Assembly: GCF_014385095.1 (NCBI RefSeq)
Contig: NZ_JACRTC010000001.1
Span: 124,001-188,000, forward strand
Reading direction: 5' to 3'
Source: Zongyangia hominis
GTDB taxonomy: Bacteria; Bacillota; Clostridia; Oscillospirales; Ruminococcaceae
Length of the DNA stretch: 64,000 nucleotides
Every line of letters starts with the position of its first letter. Position 1 is the stretch's first letter. The position numbers and the translations under genes were made by a program. Below the pieces are notes generated by a model. It worked only from the letters and a program-made list of their open reading frames with translations, ran no database searches and was not told the DNA's origin. Of the stretch, positions 1-7,479 are shown piece by piece.

Positions 1-2
1 GG

Positions 3-359
3 AGCGGTTCCCCCCAGGAGTCCAGTGTTTTAGCCTATCATAAAATTACCGCGGAGGAAGGGAAGCGGATGATGGACGAGGGGAATGTGACGGTGGTGGA
101 TGTCCGGAGAACCGACGAATACCAAGCGGGGCACATCCCCGGGGCCATTTGTGTGCCCAACGAGGGAATCGGGTCCGAGCAACCCGAAGCGCTGCCCGAT
201 CTGGACGGGGTGTTGGTGGTGTACTGCCACACCGGTGTGCGGAGCAAGCAGGCGTCGGATAAGCTGGTGGAGATCGGCTACCGGAACGTCTACGACATGG
301 GCGGCATTGTGGATTGGCCCTATGATATCGCCAAGGGGGATGAGGCGGATGAACAGTGA
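3..359 (+). CDS. Rhodanese-like domain protein, 5' end cut by window
   Basis: The reading frame is open from the left edge, so the true start lies outside the window. A methionine at 69 would remove the first part of the domain, because the residues before it (LAYHKITAEEGKRM) already read like the start of a rhodanese fold. Visible motifs are VDVR followed by DEYQAGHIPGA, and the active-site loop YCHTGVRS, whose cysteine would carry the persulfide sulfur. Single-domain rhodaneses move sulfane sulfur; here the neighbours are a redox-type regulator and a disulfide-family flavoprotein, which suggests a thiol or sulfur stress role by inference. Its last 11 bases overlap the start of the Rrf2 gene, so the two are translationally coupled. 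Any export signal would be in the missing part. Confidence 0.88.
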   Translation, partial: SGSPQESSVLAYHKITAEEGKRMMDEGNVTVVDVRRTDEYQAGHIPGAICVPNEGIGSEQPEALPDLDGVLVVYCHTGVRSKQASDKLVEIGYRNVYDMGGIVDWPYDIAKGDEADEQ

Positions 360-816
360 TTTTAATATCGCGGTGCACGCCTTGGTCTATTTGAGCCACA
401 AAGGATGCACCCTTTCCAGCGAAGCGCTGGCGGAAAACATCTGCACCAACCCCGCCCGTGTGCGCAAAGTGCTGGCAAAGCTCAGCCGGGCGGGCCTTGT
501 AGCAACCAAGGAAGGCGGACGCGGCGGTTGTGCCATCGCCCGAGAGGCCGGTAAGATCACTCTCAGGCAGGTCAGCGAAGCGGTGGAAGCCTGCTTTGTC
601 TCCACTTCCTGGAAAAGCGGCGATCCCCATATGGAATGCCTGGTGGCCTCCGGGATGGCGCGGCTCATGGATGGCATTTATGCCCAATTGGATAGTCAGT
701 GCAAACAGCATCTGGAAACGATGACAATTCGGGACCTGGAAGAGCAGATCTTCCGCACCAAACAGCCAACACACCGAGAGCAGACGGCCATGAAAGCCGC
801 AGAAAGGACAATATGA
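349..816 (+). CDS. Rrf2-family transcriptional regulator
   Basis: This 155-residue protein starts at ATG 349, inside the end of the rhodanese gene. The frame opens further upstream, but that part overlaps the rhodanese domain and does not resemble the family. The N-terminal winged helix reads as Rrf2: DFNIAVHALVYLS, then NPARVRKVLAKLSRAGLV, then a GGRGG wing. Cysteines occur in ICTN, GGCAI, EACF, MECL and QCKQ. Some Rrf2 proteins (IscR, NsrR) bind an Fe-S cluster through three cysteines, but whether this one does cannot be told from sequence. Its stop overlaps the start of the flavoprotein gene by ATGA, so it probably controls its own operon in response to redox state. No operator is visible because the promoter lies outside the window. 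Confidence 0.9.
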   Translation: MNSDFNIAVHALVYLSHKGCTLSSEALAENICTNPARVRKVLAKLSRAGLVATKEGGRGGCAIAREAGKITLRQVSEAVEACFVSTSWKSGDPHMECLVASGMARLMDGIYAQLDSQCKQHLETMTIRDLEEQIFRTKQPTHREQTAMKAAERTI

Positions 817-2192
817 TGAAAAAGACAGAGGCAGTGGTCATTGGCTTTGGCAAGGGAGGAAAAACATTAGCGGGAGCGCTGGCGGCAGCGGGTAAAAAAG
901 TGGTAATGGTGGAGCGCTCCGACAAAATGTACGGCGGCACCTGTATCAACGTGGCCTGCCTTCCCACCAAGTCTTTGGTGCACAGCGCCATGCTCTCCGC
1001 GGCCATGGGCGGCTCCTTTGAGGAAAAAGCCCGGCGCTATCAGATGGCCATCGAGCAAAAGAACCGGATGACGCAAATGTTGCGGGGCAAAAATTACCAC
1101 AAACTGGCCGATCATCCCAATATCACTGTTTTGACTGGCGAGGGTTCCTTCCTGGACGCCCACCACGTGGCGGTCGCCCTCCAGGACGGGGGGAAGGAGG
1201 AGCTGGAAGCGGATCAAATCTTCATCAACACCGGCGCCCGCCCCTTTGTCCCGCCCATTCCAGGGCTCAAAGAAAGCCGCTATGTTTATCTGAGCGAGAC
1301 AATGCTGGACCTTGAGCGCCTGCCAGAGCGTCTGATCATCATCGGCGGCGGTTACATCGGTATGGAGTTTGCCTCCATGTATGCAAACTTCGGCTCCCAG
1401 GTCACCGTCGTTCAGGACGGCGCAGCCTTCCTACCCCGCGAGGACGAGGAGGTGGCAGCCGCCGTGTTGGAAAGCCTGGAAAAGCGGGGGATTCAGGTGC
1501 TTCGCCGTGTCCAGGTGGAAAGCGTCACCGACGGGGACGGCCACGCGGAGGTATCCCTCTCCACTTCGGACGGGGAGCGGACCCTTTCAGCCGAAGCGGT
1601 CCTGGTGGCCACCGGACGGCGTCCCAACGTGGCGGGATTGCATCTGGAAGCCGCGGGTGTGGAATTGACGGAACGGGGCGCTGTCAAAACCGACGAGCAT
1701 CTGCGCACCACAGCCCCCAACATTTGGGCCATGGGCGATGTGGCCGGGGGATTACAGTTTACCTACATCTCATTGGACGACTACCGCATCGTCAAATCCC
1801 AGCTCTTGGGAGATGGGAGCCGCACCACCGCCAACCGGGGCGCGGTGCCTTACAGTGTCTTCCTCGACCCGCCCTTCTCCCGGGTGGGGCTCAGCGAGAA
1901 GGAGGCCAGGGCCCAAGGGTATGCCGTTAAGATCGCTAAGCTCCCGGTGGCCGCCATCCCCAAGGCCCAGGTGCTCCAAAAGCCGGTGGGACTGCTTAAG
2001 GCGGTCATCGACGCGGACACCAATCGGATATTGGGGGCCCATCTGTTTTGCGAGGAGTCGTACGAGGTGATCAATATCCTCAAGCTCGCCATGGATGCGG
2101 GACTGCCTTACACGGTGCTCCGCGACAATATTTACACCCACCCGACCATGAGCGAAGCGCTCAACGACCTGTTTAACGCGATCCAGGAATAG
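813..2192 (+). CDS. RclA/YkgC-like pyridine nucleotide-disulfide oxidoreductase
   Basis: A 459-residue FAD- and NAD(P)H-dependent flavoprotein. The N-terminal FAD site is unusual, VVIGFGKGGKTLA, where most members have GxGxxG. The redox-active disulfide lies in GGTCINVACLPTK. The second dinucleotide site is IIIGGGYIGMEF, the FAD-contacting stretch is WAMGDVAGG, and the C-terminal dimer-interface segment is YTHPTMSEALNDLF. The CINVACLPTK pattern and tail resemble the reactive-chlorine resistance protein RclA more than lipoamide dehydrogenase, and no acyltransferase gene is near. ATG 813 (ATG ATG) overlaps the Rrf2 stop and follows an AGAAAGG ribosome site. A strong hairpin follows. A mercuric-reductase-like or general quinone reductase function is possible; the substrate is unknown. 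Confidence 0.88.
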   Translation: MMKKTEAVVIGFGKGGKTLAGALAAAGKKVVMVERSDKMYGGTCINVACLPTKSLVHSAMLSAAMGGSFEEKARRYQMAIEQKNRMTQMLRGKNYHKLADHPNITVLTGEGSFLDAHHVAVALQDGGKEELEADQIFINTGARPFVPPIPGLKESRYVYLSETMLDLERLPERLIIIGGGYIGMEFASMYANFGSQVTVVQDGAAFLPREDEEVAAAVLESLEKRGIQVLRRVQVESVTDGDGHAEVSLSTSDGERTLSAEAVLVATGRRPNVAGLHLEAAGVELTERGAVKTDEHLRTTAPNIWAMGDVAGGLQFTYISLDDYRIVKSQLLGDGSRTTANRGAVPYSVFLDPPFSRVGLSEKEARAQGYAVKIAKLPVAAIPKAQVLQKPVGLLKAVIDADTNRILGAHLFCEESYEVINILKLAMDAGLPYTVLRDNIYTHPTMSEALNDLFNAIQE

Positions 2193-2225
2193 GATTGTTT
2201 CGATCTCGAATCTTGTCGGAAAAGA

Positions 2226-2268
2226 AAATCCCCGACGGCTGCCTGCGGGAGCTGCCGGGGATTTTTCT
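2226..2268 (+). terminator. Rho-independent terminator of the rhodanese-Rrf2-flavoprotein operon
   Basis: A stem formed by AATCCCCGACGGCT and AGCTGCCGGGGATT, with a few mismatches near the loop, is followed by TTTTTCTG. It sits about 35 bases after the flavoprotein stop. Confidence 0.7.
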
Positions 2269-2319
2269 GTTGCAGTTTTGTATGCAACGGCGCGGGAGTT
2301 TGTAGGGGTGGGATAAGTC

Positions 2320-2559
2320 CTAGTGAAGGGCGAGAAAATCTACGACAACATCAAGGAGATGCACAGGGTAAAGTTGCCCTTTCGTCAAAAGTACGGCGAG
2401 ATTTTTAACAAAGTCGGCATCAGGGGAGACGTCTGGAAGAGAGACAACCAGTTTACGCGACAGGGGACCGCATGCAAAACAGTGGAGGCCAAAACTCCGA
2501 TAGCAACCGATATCGGGATCCTCAAACTGCCCATCAGTCACGAGGTAAAGAAACCGCAT
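2320..2559 (-). CDS. DUF6514-like small protein
   Basis: A 79-residue protein ending in LPDVSPDADFVKNLAVLLTK and then LYPVHLLDVVVDFL. That arrangement (YGI-like core, DIS-like motif, SP.HL.DVxxDFL tail) is what I remember of DUF6514, a clostridial small-protein family of unknown function. The frame on the opposite strand over the same bases (2323-2595) shows no family pattern. ATG 2559 lies inside the end of the XRE regulator gene (26-base overlap), so the two are translationally coupled and probably work together. There is no signal peptide or membrane segment. Family assignment is from memory; molecular role unknown. Confidence 0.72.
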   Translation of the reverse strand: MRFLYLVTDGQFEDPDIGCYRSFGLHCFACGPLSRKLVVSLPDVSPDADFVKNLAVLLTKGQLYPVHLLDVVVDFLALH

Positions 2560-2788
2560 CCAAATTCACCTCTTTTTTCAGAGAATCTAAGCTAAAATCC
2601 AGAACAATTGCCAACTGAATCGCATGGGGCAGAGTTGGCAGACAATCTCCTTTTTCCCAGGCCTGATATTGCCGAGCGCTAATATTACATTTTTCGGCAA
2701 CATGTTCCTGTGTGTAACCGAGTTCGGAGCGGCGCCGTACTAGCATGGGATGGATGATTATGTCGCAATTTTCCCTTTTTCTAGTCAT
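2534..2788 (-). CDS. XRE/Cro-type helix-turn-helix protein
   Basis: An 84-residue protein that is almost entirely one HTH domain: LVRRRSELGYTQEHVAEKCN, then ISARQYQAWEKGDCLPTLPH and LAIVLDFSLDSLKKE. The pattern TQEHVAEKCNIS...YQAWEKG is the classic Cro/CI helix-turn-helix. The start is ATG 2788, preceded by an AGGAGT ribosome site. It overlaps the downstream DUF6514-like gene, forming a two-gene unit. A dyad, ATTCTT-AC-AAGAAT, lies 32 bases upstream (2820-2833) and could be its own operator. No signal or effector domain is present. Confidence 0.88.
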   Translation of the reverse strand: MTRKRENCDIIIHPMLVRRRSELGYTQEHVAEKCNISARQYQAWEKGDCLPTLPHAIQLAIVLDFSLDSLKKEVNLDAVSLPRD

Positions 2789-3422
2789 AAAATCACTCCT
2801 TTTAGAGAAATTCTATGCTATTCTTACAAGAATATCCACGAAGAAGACTTCATATTTGTGACTTTAGACAGAAATCGACAAAATTAAACAAAAAGAGCTT
2901 GCGTGAATTTTTTTATAAAATCGATTTACTAGGCATTTGCTAGTGCTCTCAAAGAATCATCAATGCGCATATCTCGGTTGCTACTATGAAAGACGGACTG
3001 GAGATGCCGGGGTGCGTAAAGCACCCCATATTGGAAAGCATTCCTACCAAAATGAATGGAATACTACTGTAAATGATTGGGAGAACCCAGTGGCGTTATG
3101 CTATAATTTATTGTAAAAATGGGACCGCCTCCCTCTTAGGAAAAATTAAAAACAAAGCTGCGAAAAATGGACAACTGTCTGTCATTACTGGGACGAATCG
3201 ATGAAAATGTGATAAGTTTTAGGGTAAGTTTGAGAAGGACGTTTGCGGGCGGTGGGAACAAAAAGCAAGGGGAATTTGGGGGGAATCCCCATCGGTTGCC
3301 CCATCCGCCACCTGACTGAATTTTTGTCCGGAAGGAGGGGCGTCCCACGAATTGAGCAGTAACCGGCGACAAGGGGCTCGACCGATCCGAACCCCCAGCG
3401 CCTGTTTGGGGAAACCGGGGGT
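2789..3422. other. Intergenic stretch of about 630 bases, no supported gene
   Basis: It is AT-rich close to the XRE gene and GC-rich towards 3422. It holds the dyad at 2820-2833 (ATTCTT-AC-AAGAAT), a perfect small hairpin near 3009-3027 (GGGGTGC/GCACCCC, loop GTAAA) without a T tract, and a C/G-rich hairpin at about 3391-3422 just past the AlkD-like gene stop. The short frame at 3136-3372 on the minus strand has no recognisable content. Confidence 0.5.
2820..2833. promoter_or_regulatory. Dyad upstream of the XRE gene, possible autoregulatory operator
   Basis: ATTCTT and AAGAAT half-sites flank two central bases, 32 bases before the XRE start codon. The position fits a Cro-like autoregulator, but no second copy was found, so this is inference. 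Confidence 0.35.
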
Positions 3423-4142
3423 TTAGCGCATGGCCGGAAGTTCCGTACGTGGCGCTTCAGGGCGCTTCATAGCCCGCATGACTGCTTTGGTAGCGGCGTC
3501 GGTACACTGGGACTCCACAATTTTTTGCAAAGCCTTGTTGTATGTAAAATTGTCTAGATCACCCTGGCGCAAAAAAGCAAGGGTTTTCTCGGGAAAGTGG
3601 AGATAACAAATGGATAGTGCCCAAGCTACCGCCATCCGGGCGTAGTATCCCTGGGCGGGAACTGCCCCCAACAAAGGGAGAACCTGGCCGATGTGGGCCT
3701 CGTCAACGAAGTAATTGAGCAGCATGACCGCCCCGAAGCGGGCCTCGAACTCCTTGGGGCTTTCAAGATAAGGCTTGAGAAAGGACCAAACCTCTTCCGG
3801 ATACGTGCGGGCCATCTTGAGCCCGCTGCAAAAGCTGTCGCAAACCGACCAGTTGTCAATTTTGGGCAGAAAGGCGGCAATAGAGGATAGGAGCTCCTCC
3901 ACAGGAGCGCTGGCAGCACCGATGACCATGCCCTGGAGCATAATTTCTTCGAATGAGGATGTGCCGGCGGTGTCGAGATAGGCCCGCCAGTCCCCCCGGG
4001 CAATTTCCTTGGCTAGCCGGCGTAAGGCGGGCAGACGTACTCCCAGGATATTGCCCACCCCAGGCAGGAGACGGCTGGTAAAACGCTGAAAATCCGGCTC
4101 CGAAAGCGCCAGCAGACGCTCTCGTATCTGTTGATGCATCAT
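3423..4142 (-). CDS. AlkD-like DNA alkylation repair protein (HEAT-like)
   Basis: A 239-residue, all-helical protein of the DNA alkylation repair family (COG4912). Recognisable segments are ILGVRLPALRRLAKEIARGD near the start, FEEIMLQGMVIG, the highly typical IDNWSVCDSFCSGLK, then FEARFGAVMLLNYF and MAVAWALSICYLHFPE. Known members such as AlkD excise bulky N3- and N7-alkylpurines without flipping the base. The ATG pair at 4142/4139 follows a GGGGGG tract and is preferred over a TTG four codons upstream. A minus-strand TATAAT lies about 28 bases upstream. It is a single-gene unit between convergent and divergent neighbours. I have not verified all AlkD catalytic residues. Confidence 0.88.
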   Translation of the reverse strand: MMHQQIRERLLALSEPDFQRFTSRLLPGVGNILGVRLPALRRLAKEIARGDWRAYLDTAGTSSFEEIMLQGMVIGAASAPVEELLSSIAAFLPKIDNWSVCDSFCSGLKMARTYPEEVWSFLKPYLESPKEFEARFGAVMLLNYFVDEAHIGQVLPLLGAVPAQGYYARMAVAWALSICYLHFPEKTLAFLRQGDLDNFTYNKALQKIVESQCTDAATKAVMRAMKRPEAPRTELPAMR

Positions 4143-4312
4143 GATGCCCCCCAAAAACTTTTTACTGTTTATTATACCATGGGGAGAGGCATACGGAAAC
4201 TGCTGAAAAGCAGGAAAAAATAATAGAATCGTGGAGTACGTTAGAAACGATCTATACGTTACGACAAATCAATGGTATAATAAGACTGATATCGGTGGGA
4301 AGGGGTGAAGCG

Positions 4313-6406
4313 TTGTATCAAAAAGTGGAGCGGCTGGTCTATGCCTTAGAAAATAATTCCGTGTTGTCCTCCATCAAAAAAGGATTCATTCTCTTGATTC
4401 CCATCCTCATTTCCGGCTCGTTGGCCCTGCTGATCCGCAGTTTTCCGCTGCCTCAGATGCAGGCGTTTTTGACTACCTTCGCCGGCGGCTTCCTCGATAA
4501 GCTGCTGCTTTATATTTTCGATGCCACCATTGGCTTTATGTCGGGATATTTGGTGCTGAGCATCAGCTATTATTATTCTTCCCTCTTTGCCAATCAGAAC
4601 CTCACCCTGCAAATCATGGCCATGGTCACCTCCTTTGCCTGCTTTGTGGGCTCCTTCGGCGGGGTGGATGGGTCCTTGACGGTGGCAAGCTTCGGTTCCA
4701 TCGGCGTCTTTACCGCCATGGTCAGCGCCATTCTGGCCACCCGGCTTTTCTTTGCGTTGAGCGACCACATGTCCCAGAGCTACCGCAGCTATACGGCGGG
4801 GTCGGACATGAGCTACCGGCTTTCCATCGCCGCGATTATGCCGCTGCTCATTTGCGTGATGGCTTTTATTTTAGCCAATTTGCTTTTAACCTCCATGTTC
4901 GGCATCGACAACTTTAATGACCTGATTTCCGGCGCTCTGCTGGGCCTGTTCGGTCATATCCAGGGCGAGCTTGCCGCAGGAACCCTTTTTGTGTTCCTGC
5001 TCAACTTTTTGTGGGTGCTGGGTGTCCATGGCGGGAACGCCCTGGATCAGGTGGCCCAGGCGCTGCTTGTCCCCGCCAACACCAATCCTACCGCCATCAT
5101 TTCCAAATCTTTTTTGGATAACTTCGTGATGATGGGCGGCAGCGGCACCACCATCTGCCTGGTGGTGGCCCTGCTCATCGCCTCCCGATACCGCGACAAC
5201 CGGCGGCTCGCCAAATCCGCGGCGCCGCTGGTGCTTTTTAATGTCAACGAGGTGGTGGTCTTCGGACTGCCCATTGTCCTCAATCCCATCCTGCTCATCC
5301 CCTTCATTGCGGTGCCCCTTTTGTCCCTGATGATTTCCTACGGCGCCACGGTGCTGGGGCTCATCCCCATTGTCAACACCACGGTAACCTGGACCACCCC
5401 CATTTTTTTCAGCGGCTATGTGGCCACCGGCACACTGATGGGGTCGTTGGTACAGCTGGTTACATTGGTGGTCGGTACCGCTGTTTATCTGCCCTTTGTC
5501 CGGCTTTCGGAAAAGCTGCAAAGGGGACACGAATCCTTTATGCTGGCGGAGCTGACCGAGCACTTTAAAAAAGACGTGACAGAGGGGCGGGATACCGACT
5601 ATCTTTCCCGCCACGACAATTTGGGCGTCATTGCCAAGACCCTCGTCAGCCGTTTGCGCCGGGATATCAGCGACGGGATTATCCCCATGTACTATCAGCC
5701 CCAGGTCAACGCTGACGGCCAGGTGACCGGGGGGGAGGCGCTGCTGCGCTGGAAATATGGGGGACAGGCGGTGTATCCGCCCCTTCTCATTGCCTTAGCC
5801 CAGAAGGACGGCTGTTTCGACCAGCTGACATGGTGTATTTTTGACGTCGTCTGCCGTGACATGGAGTTCATGCGGTCCCATCTGCCGCCGGGTGCCCTCA
5901 TCTCCGTCAATATTTCGGGGGAACAGCTGGGGAGCACCCCGTTTGTCCGTCATGTGGTGGCGATGGCCGAGCAATACGGCGTCAAGGACCTGCTCTCTTT
6001 AGAGGTGACGGAAGAATCCTCGGTGGAGCATATTTCCACCATCGGGGAAAATATTGAATGGCTGCGGGAAAACCAGATTTTCATGGCCATCGACGACTTC
6101 AGTATGGGACAGACATCCCTCAACTATTTGAAAAACAACAGTTTTCGCTTTGTCAAGCTCGACGGCAGCTTAGTGCGCCAGGTGGTCCGCAATCCCCGCT
6201 GCTGCGACATCATTTCCTCGGTAATTTCCCTCGGGGAAAATTTGGGCTTTACCGTCATCGCCGAATTTGTGGAAAACGAAGAAATCCGGGATATTCTCCT
6301 TGGCCTGGGCTGCCGCTCCTATCAGGGATACCTCTATAGCCCCGCCCTTCCCCGGGAGGAGTTCGCCGCCTATTGCGACCGAATGGCGGCCCACAAAGAG
6401 ATTTGA
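4313..6406 (+). CDS. PTS EIIC (cellobiose-like) fused to EAL c-di-GMP phosphodiesterase
   Basis: A membrane protein of about 697 residues. Residues 1 to about 405 form a multi-pass PTS IIC domain of the lactose/cellobiose type (FILLIPILISGSLALL, then LGVHGGN, FNVNEVVVFGLPIVLNP and TTPIFFSGYVATG). Residues from about 455 to the end are an EAL domain with nearly all catalytic motifs: GEALLRW, VNISGEQL, EVTEES, AIDDFSMGQTSLNYL, VKLDGSLV, EFVENEE and QGYLYSPALP. The only variants are DDFS for DDFG and KLD for KID, so c-di-GMP hydrolysis is likely. There is no IIA, IIB or HPr gene nearby, so the IIC part probably acts as a sugar or phosphorylation sensor rather than a transporter (inference). TTG 4313 follows GAAGGGG by seven bases; an earlier in-frame GTG (4295) lies before that ribosome site. 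A TATAAT lies at 4275-4280. Confidence 0.9.
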   Translation: MYQKVERLVYALENNSVLSSIKKGFILLIPILISGSLALLIRSFPLPQMQAFLTTFAGGFLDKLLLYIFDATIGFMSGYLVLSISYYYSSLFANQNLTLQIMAMVTSFACFVGSFGGVDGSLTVASFGSIGVFTAMVSAILATRLFFALSDHMSQSYRSYTAGSDMSYRLSIAAIMPLLICVMAFILANLLLTSMFGIDNFNDLISGALLGLFGHIQGELAAGTLFVFLLNFLWVLGVHGGNALDQVAQALLVPANTNPTAIISKSFLDNFVMMGGSGTTICLVVALLIASRYRDNRRLAKSAAPLVLFNVNEVVVFGLPIVLNPILLIPFIAVPLLSLMISYGATVLGLIPIVNTTVTWTTPIFFSGYVATGTLMGSLVQLVTLVVGTAVYLPFVRLSEKLQRGHESFMLAELTEHFKKDVTEGRDTDYLSRHDNLGVIAKTLVSRLRRDISDGIIPMYYQPQVNADGQVTGGEALLRWKYGGQAVYPPLLIALAQKDGCFDQLTWCIFDVVCRDMEFMRSHLPPGALISVNISGEQLGSTPFVRHVVAMAEQYGVKDLLSLEVTEESSVEHISTIGENIEWLRENQIFMAIDDFSMGQTSLNYLKNNSFRFVKLDGSLVRQVVRNPRCCDIISSVISLGENLGFTVIAEFVENEEIRDILLGLGCRSYQGYLYSPALPREEFAAYCDRMAAHKEI

Positions 6407-6430
6407 TCATGCAAGATCCTTGGAATAAAA

Positions 6431-6465
6431 GGGCCGCCGGCTTCTACCGGCGGCCCTCTTTTTTT
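6431..6465 (+). terminator. Terminator after the PTS-EAL gene
   Basis: A perfect ten-base stem, GGGCCGCCGG with CCGGCGGCCC, and a six-base loop, followed by TCTTTTTTTG. Confidence 0.9.
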
Positions 6466-6532
6466 GCAATTTTGGAACATAAACGCTTTCTCCACACTAT
6501 ATTGTAGTATATGTGCACTTGGAGGGACGACA

Positions 6533-7468
6533 ATGGAAAATATGCAATTTGAGAGAATGGTCGAGCAATATAAACAACAAATGATGGATATGGCGGCCAA
6601 ACAGCCCAGATCCGCCGCGGCCCAGCCGATCCAGGCGATCCAGCCGGTTCAAGCGGTCCAGCCGGTTCAAGCGGTCCAGCCAGTTCAAGCGGTACAGCCG
6701 GTTCAAGCGGTCCAGCCGATTCAGCCGGTCCAGCCGACGCGCGTGGCCCAGCCGATACAATCAGCGCAACCGGTGCAGACAAACCGTCCGATCCAGACGA
6801 CGGCTCCTGTCCGGCCCCCGCAAGCGACGCCGGATCCTCAACCGCCATCGCAGACAAACGGCGGGCGCAATCCCGCGGGCCAGCCGGAATCGCAGGCGGG
6901 AAGTCAGACCCAGCAGGGCGCCGCCATGATAAGGCAGGAAAACCCGGATCCGTCATCGCAGTCTCCCACGGCTTCTCAGGCCGCGCCACAGGCAGGGGTG
7001 AGGATTACGATGCCCGCTCCGCAAGTCGCCGCGTCGGCCCCCATCCCGGAGATGGGGCAAAACAGCAAGGAGGCGGGTTCCAACCCCGTCAGTGAAACGA
7101 TGACCTACCAGGAGTTTTTGGAGCGAAACAAAGACTGGGGCAGCCTAAAAGTGCAGGTGTTCACCGGTCGGATGGCCCTCCCGGTCCAGGGCGTACAGAT
7201 TTCGGTGGACCGCTCCTTCAGCGATGGAGAGCAGAATTTCTATCTGCTCACCACCGATGCCGACGGCATTGCCGATAATATCAACCTGCCGGCGCCGGAC
7301 AAATCCCTGTCCCAGTACCCGTCGTCCGAGCAGCCCTTCTCCACCTACGATATCACAGCCACCCATCCGGACTTTCATCAGCAAATCTATCAGAACACGC
7401 CGGTTTTCGACGGCGTCAAGTCCATCCTACCGGTGCGCCTGATTCCCAACAATTTGCCGGTGGATTAG
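6533..7468 (+). CDS. Q/P-repeat protein with C-terminal beta-sandwich-like domain
   Basis: A 311-residue protein in three parts. Residues 1-28 form a short charged head rich in M and Q. Residues about 30-180 are low complexity, beginning with repeats of QPVQAV and continuing with P, Q, S and A. The C-terminal about 95 residues are ordered: SLKVQVFTGRMALPVQGVQI, then FYLLTTDADGIADNINLPAP and YDITATHPDF, which resemble a carboxypeptidase-regulatory or transthyretin-like fold. The start is ATG 6533 after GGAGGG. It lies 11 bases upstream of the SpoIID/peptidoglycan-binding gene, so the two form an operon. There is no signal peptide, like its partner, so a role inside the mother cell or at the spore surface is an inference. 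No assigned function. Confidence 0.75.
   Translation: MENMQFERMVEQYKQQMMDMAAKQPRSAAAQPIQAIQPVQAVQPVQAVQPVQAVQPVQAVQPIQPVQPTRVAQPIQSAQPVQTNRPIQTTAPVRPPQATPDPQPPSQTNGGRNPAGQPESQAGSQTQQGAAMIRQENPDPSSQSPTASQAAPQAGVRITMPAPQVAASAPIPEMGQNSKEAGSNPVSETMTYQEFLERNKDWGSLKVQVFTGRMALPVQGVQISVDRSFSDGEQNFYLLTTDADGIADNINLPAPDKSLSQYPSSEQPFSTYDITATHPDFHQQIYQNTPVFDGVKSILPVRLIPNNLPVD
6623..6748 (+). repeat. Seven 18-bp coding tandem repeats (QPxQAx)
   Basis: Seven consecutive 18-base units vary around CAGCCGGTTCAAGCGGTC; units 2, 3 and 5 are identical. They keep the frame and encode six-residue Q-P-[IV]-Q-[AP]-[IV] repeats. Such repeats can change copy number between strains by slippage without breaking the frame. 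Confidence 0.92.
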
Positions 7469-7479
7469 GGGGGATATGC

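Noticed and set aside
46..774. A 242-residue minus-strand frame at the left edge
   Set aside because: Antisense to the rhodanese and Rrf2 genes, which have clear family motifs; its own sequence is basic, Pro/Arg-rich and unrecognisable.
2195..2225. Sequence TTCGATCTCGAATC resembling a tRNA T-arm
   Set aside because: There is no cloverleaf around it; it directly precedes a terminator.
2323..2595. A 90-residue plus-strand frame opposite the DUF6514-like gene
   Set aside because: The minus strand holds a family-like sequence coupled to an XRE gene; the plus frame shows no pattern.
3136..3372. A 78-residue minus-strand frame in the long spacer
   Set aside because: Low-complexity, no ribosome site, no recognisable domain.
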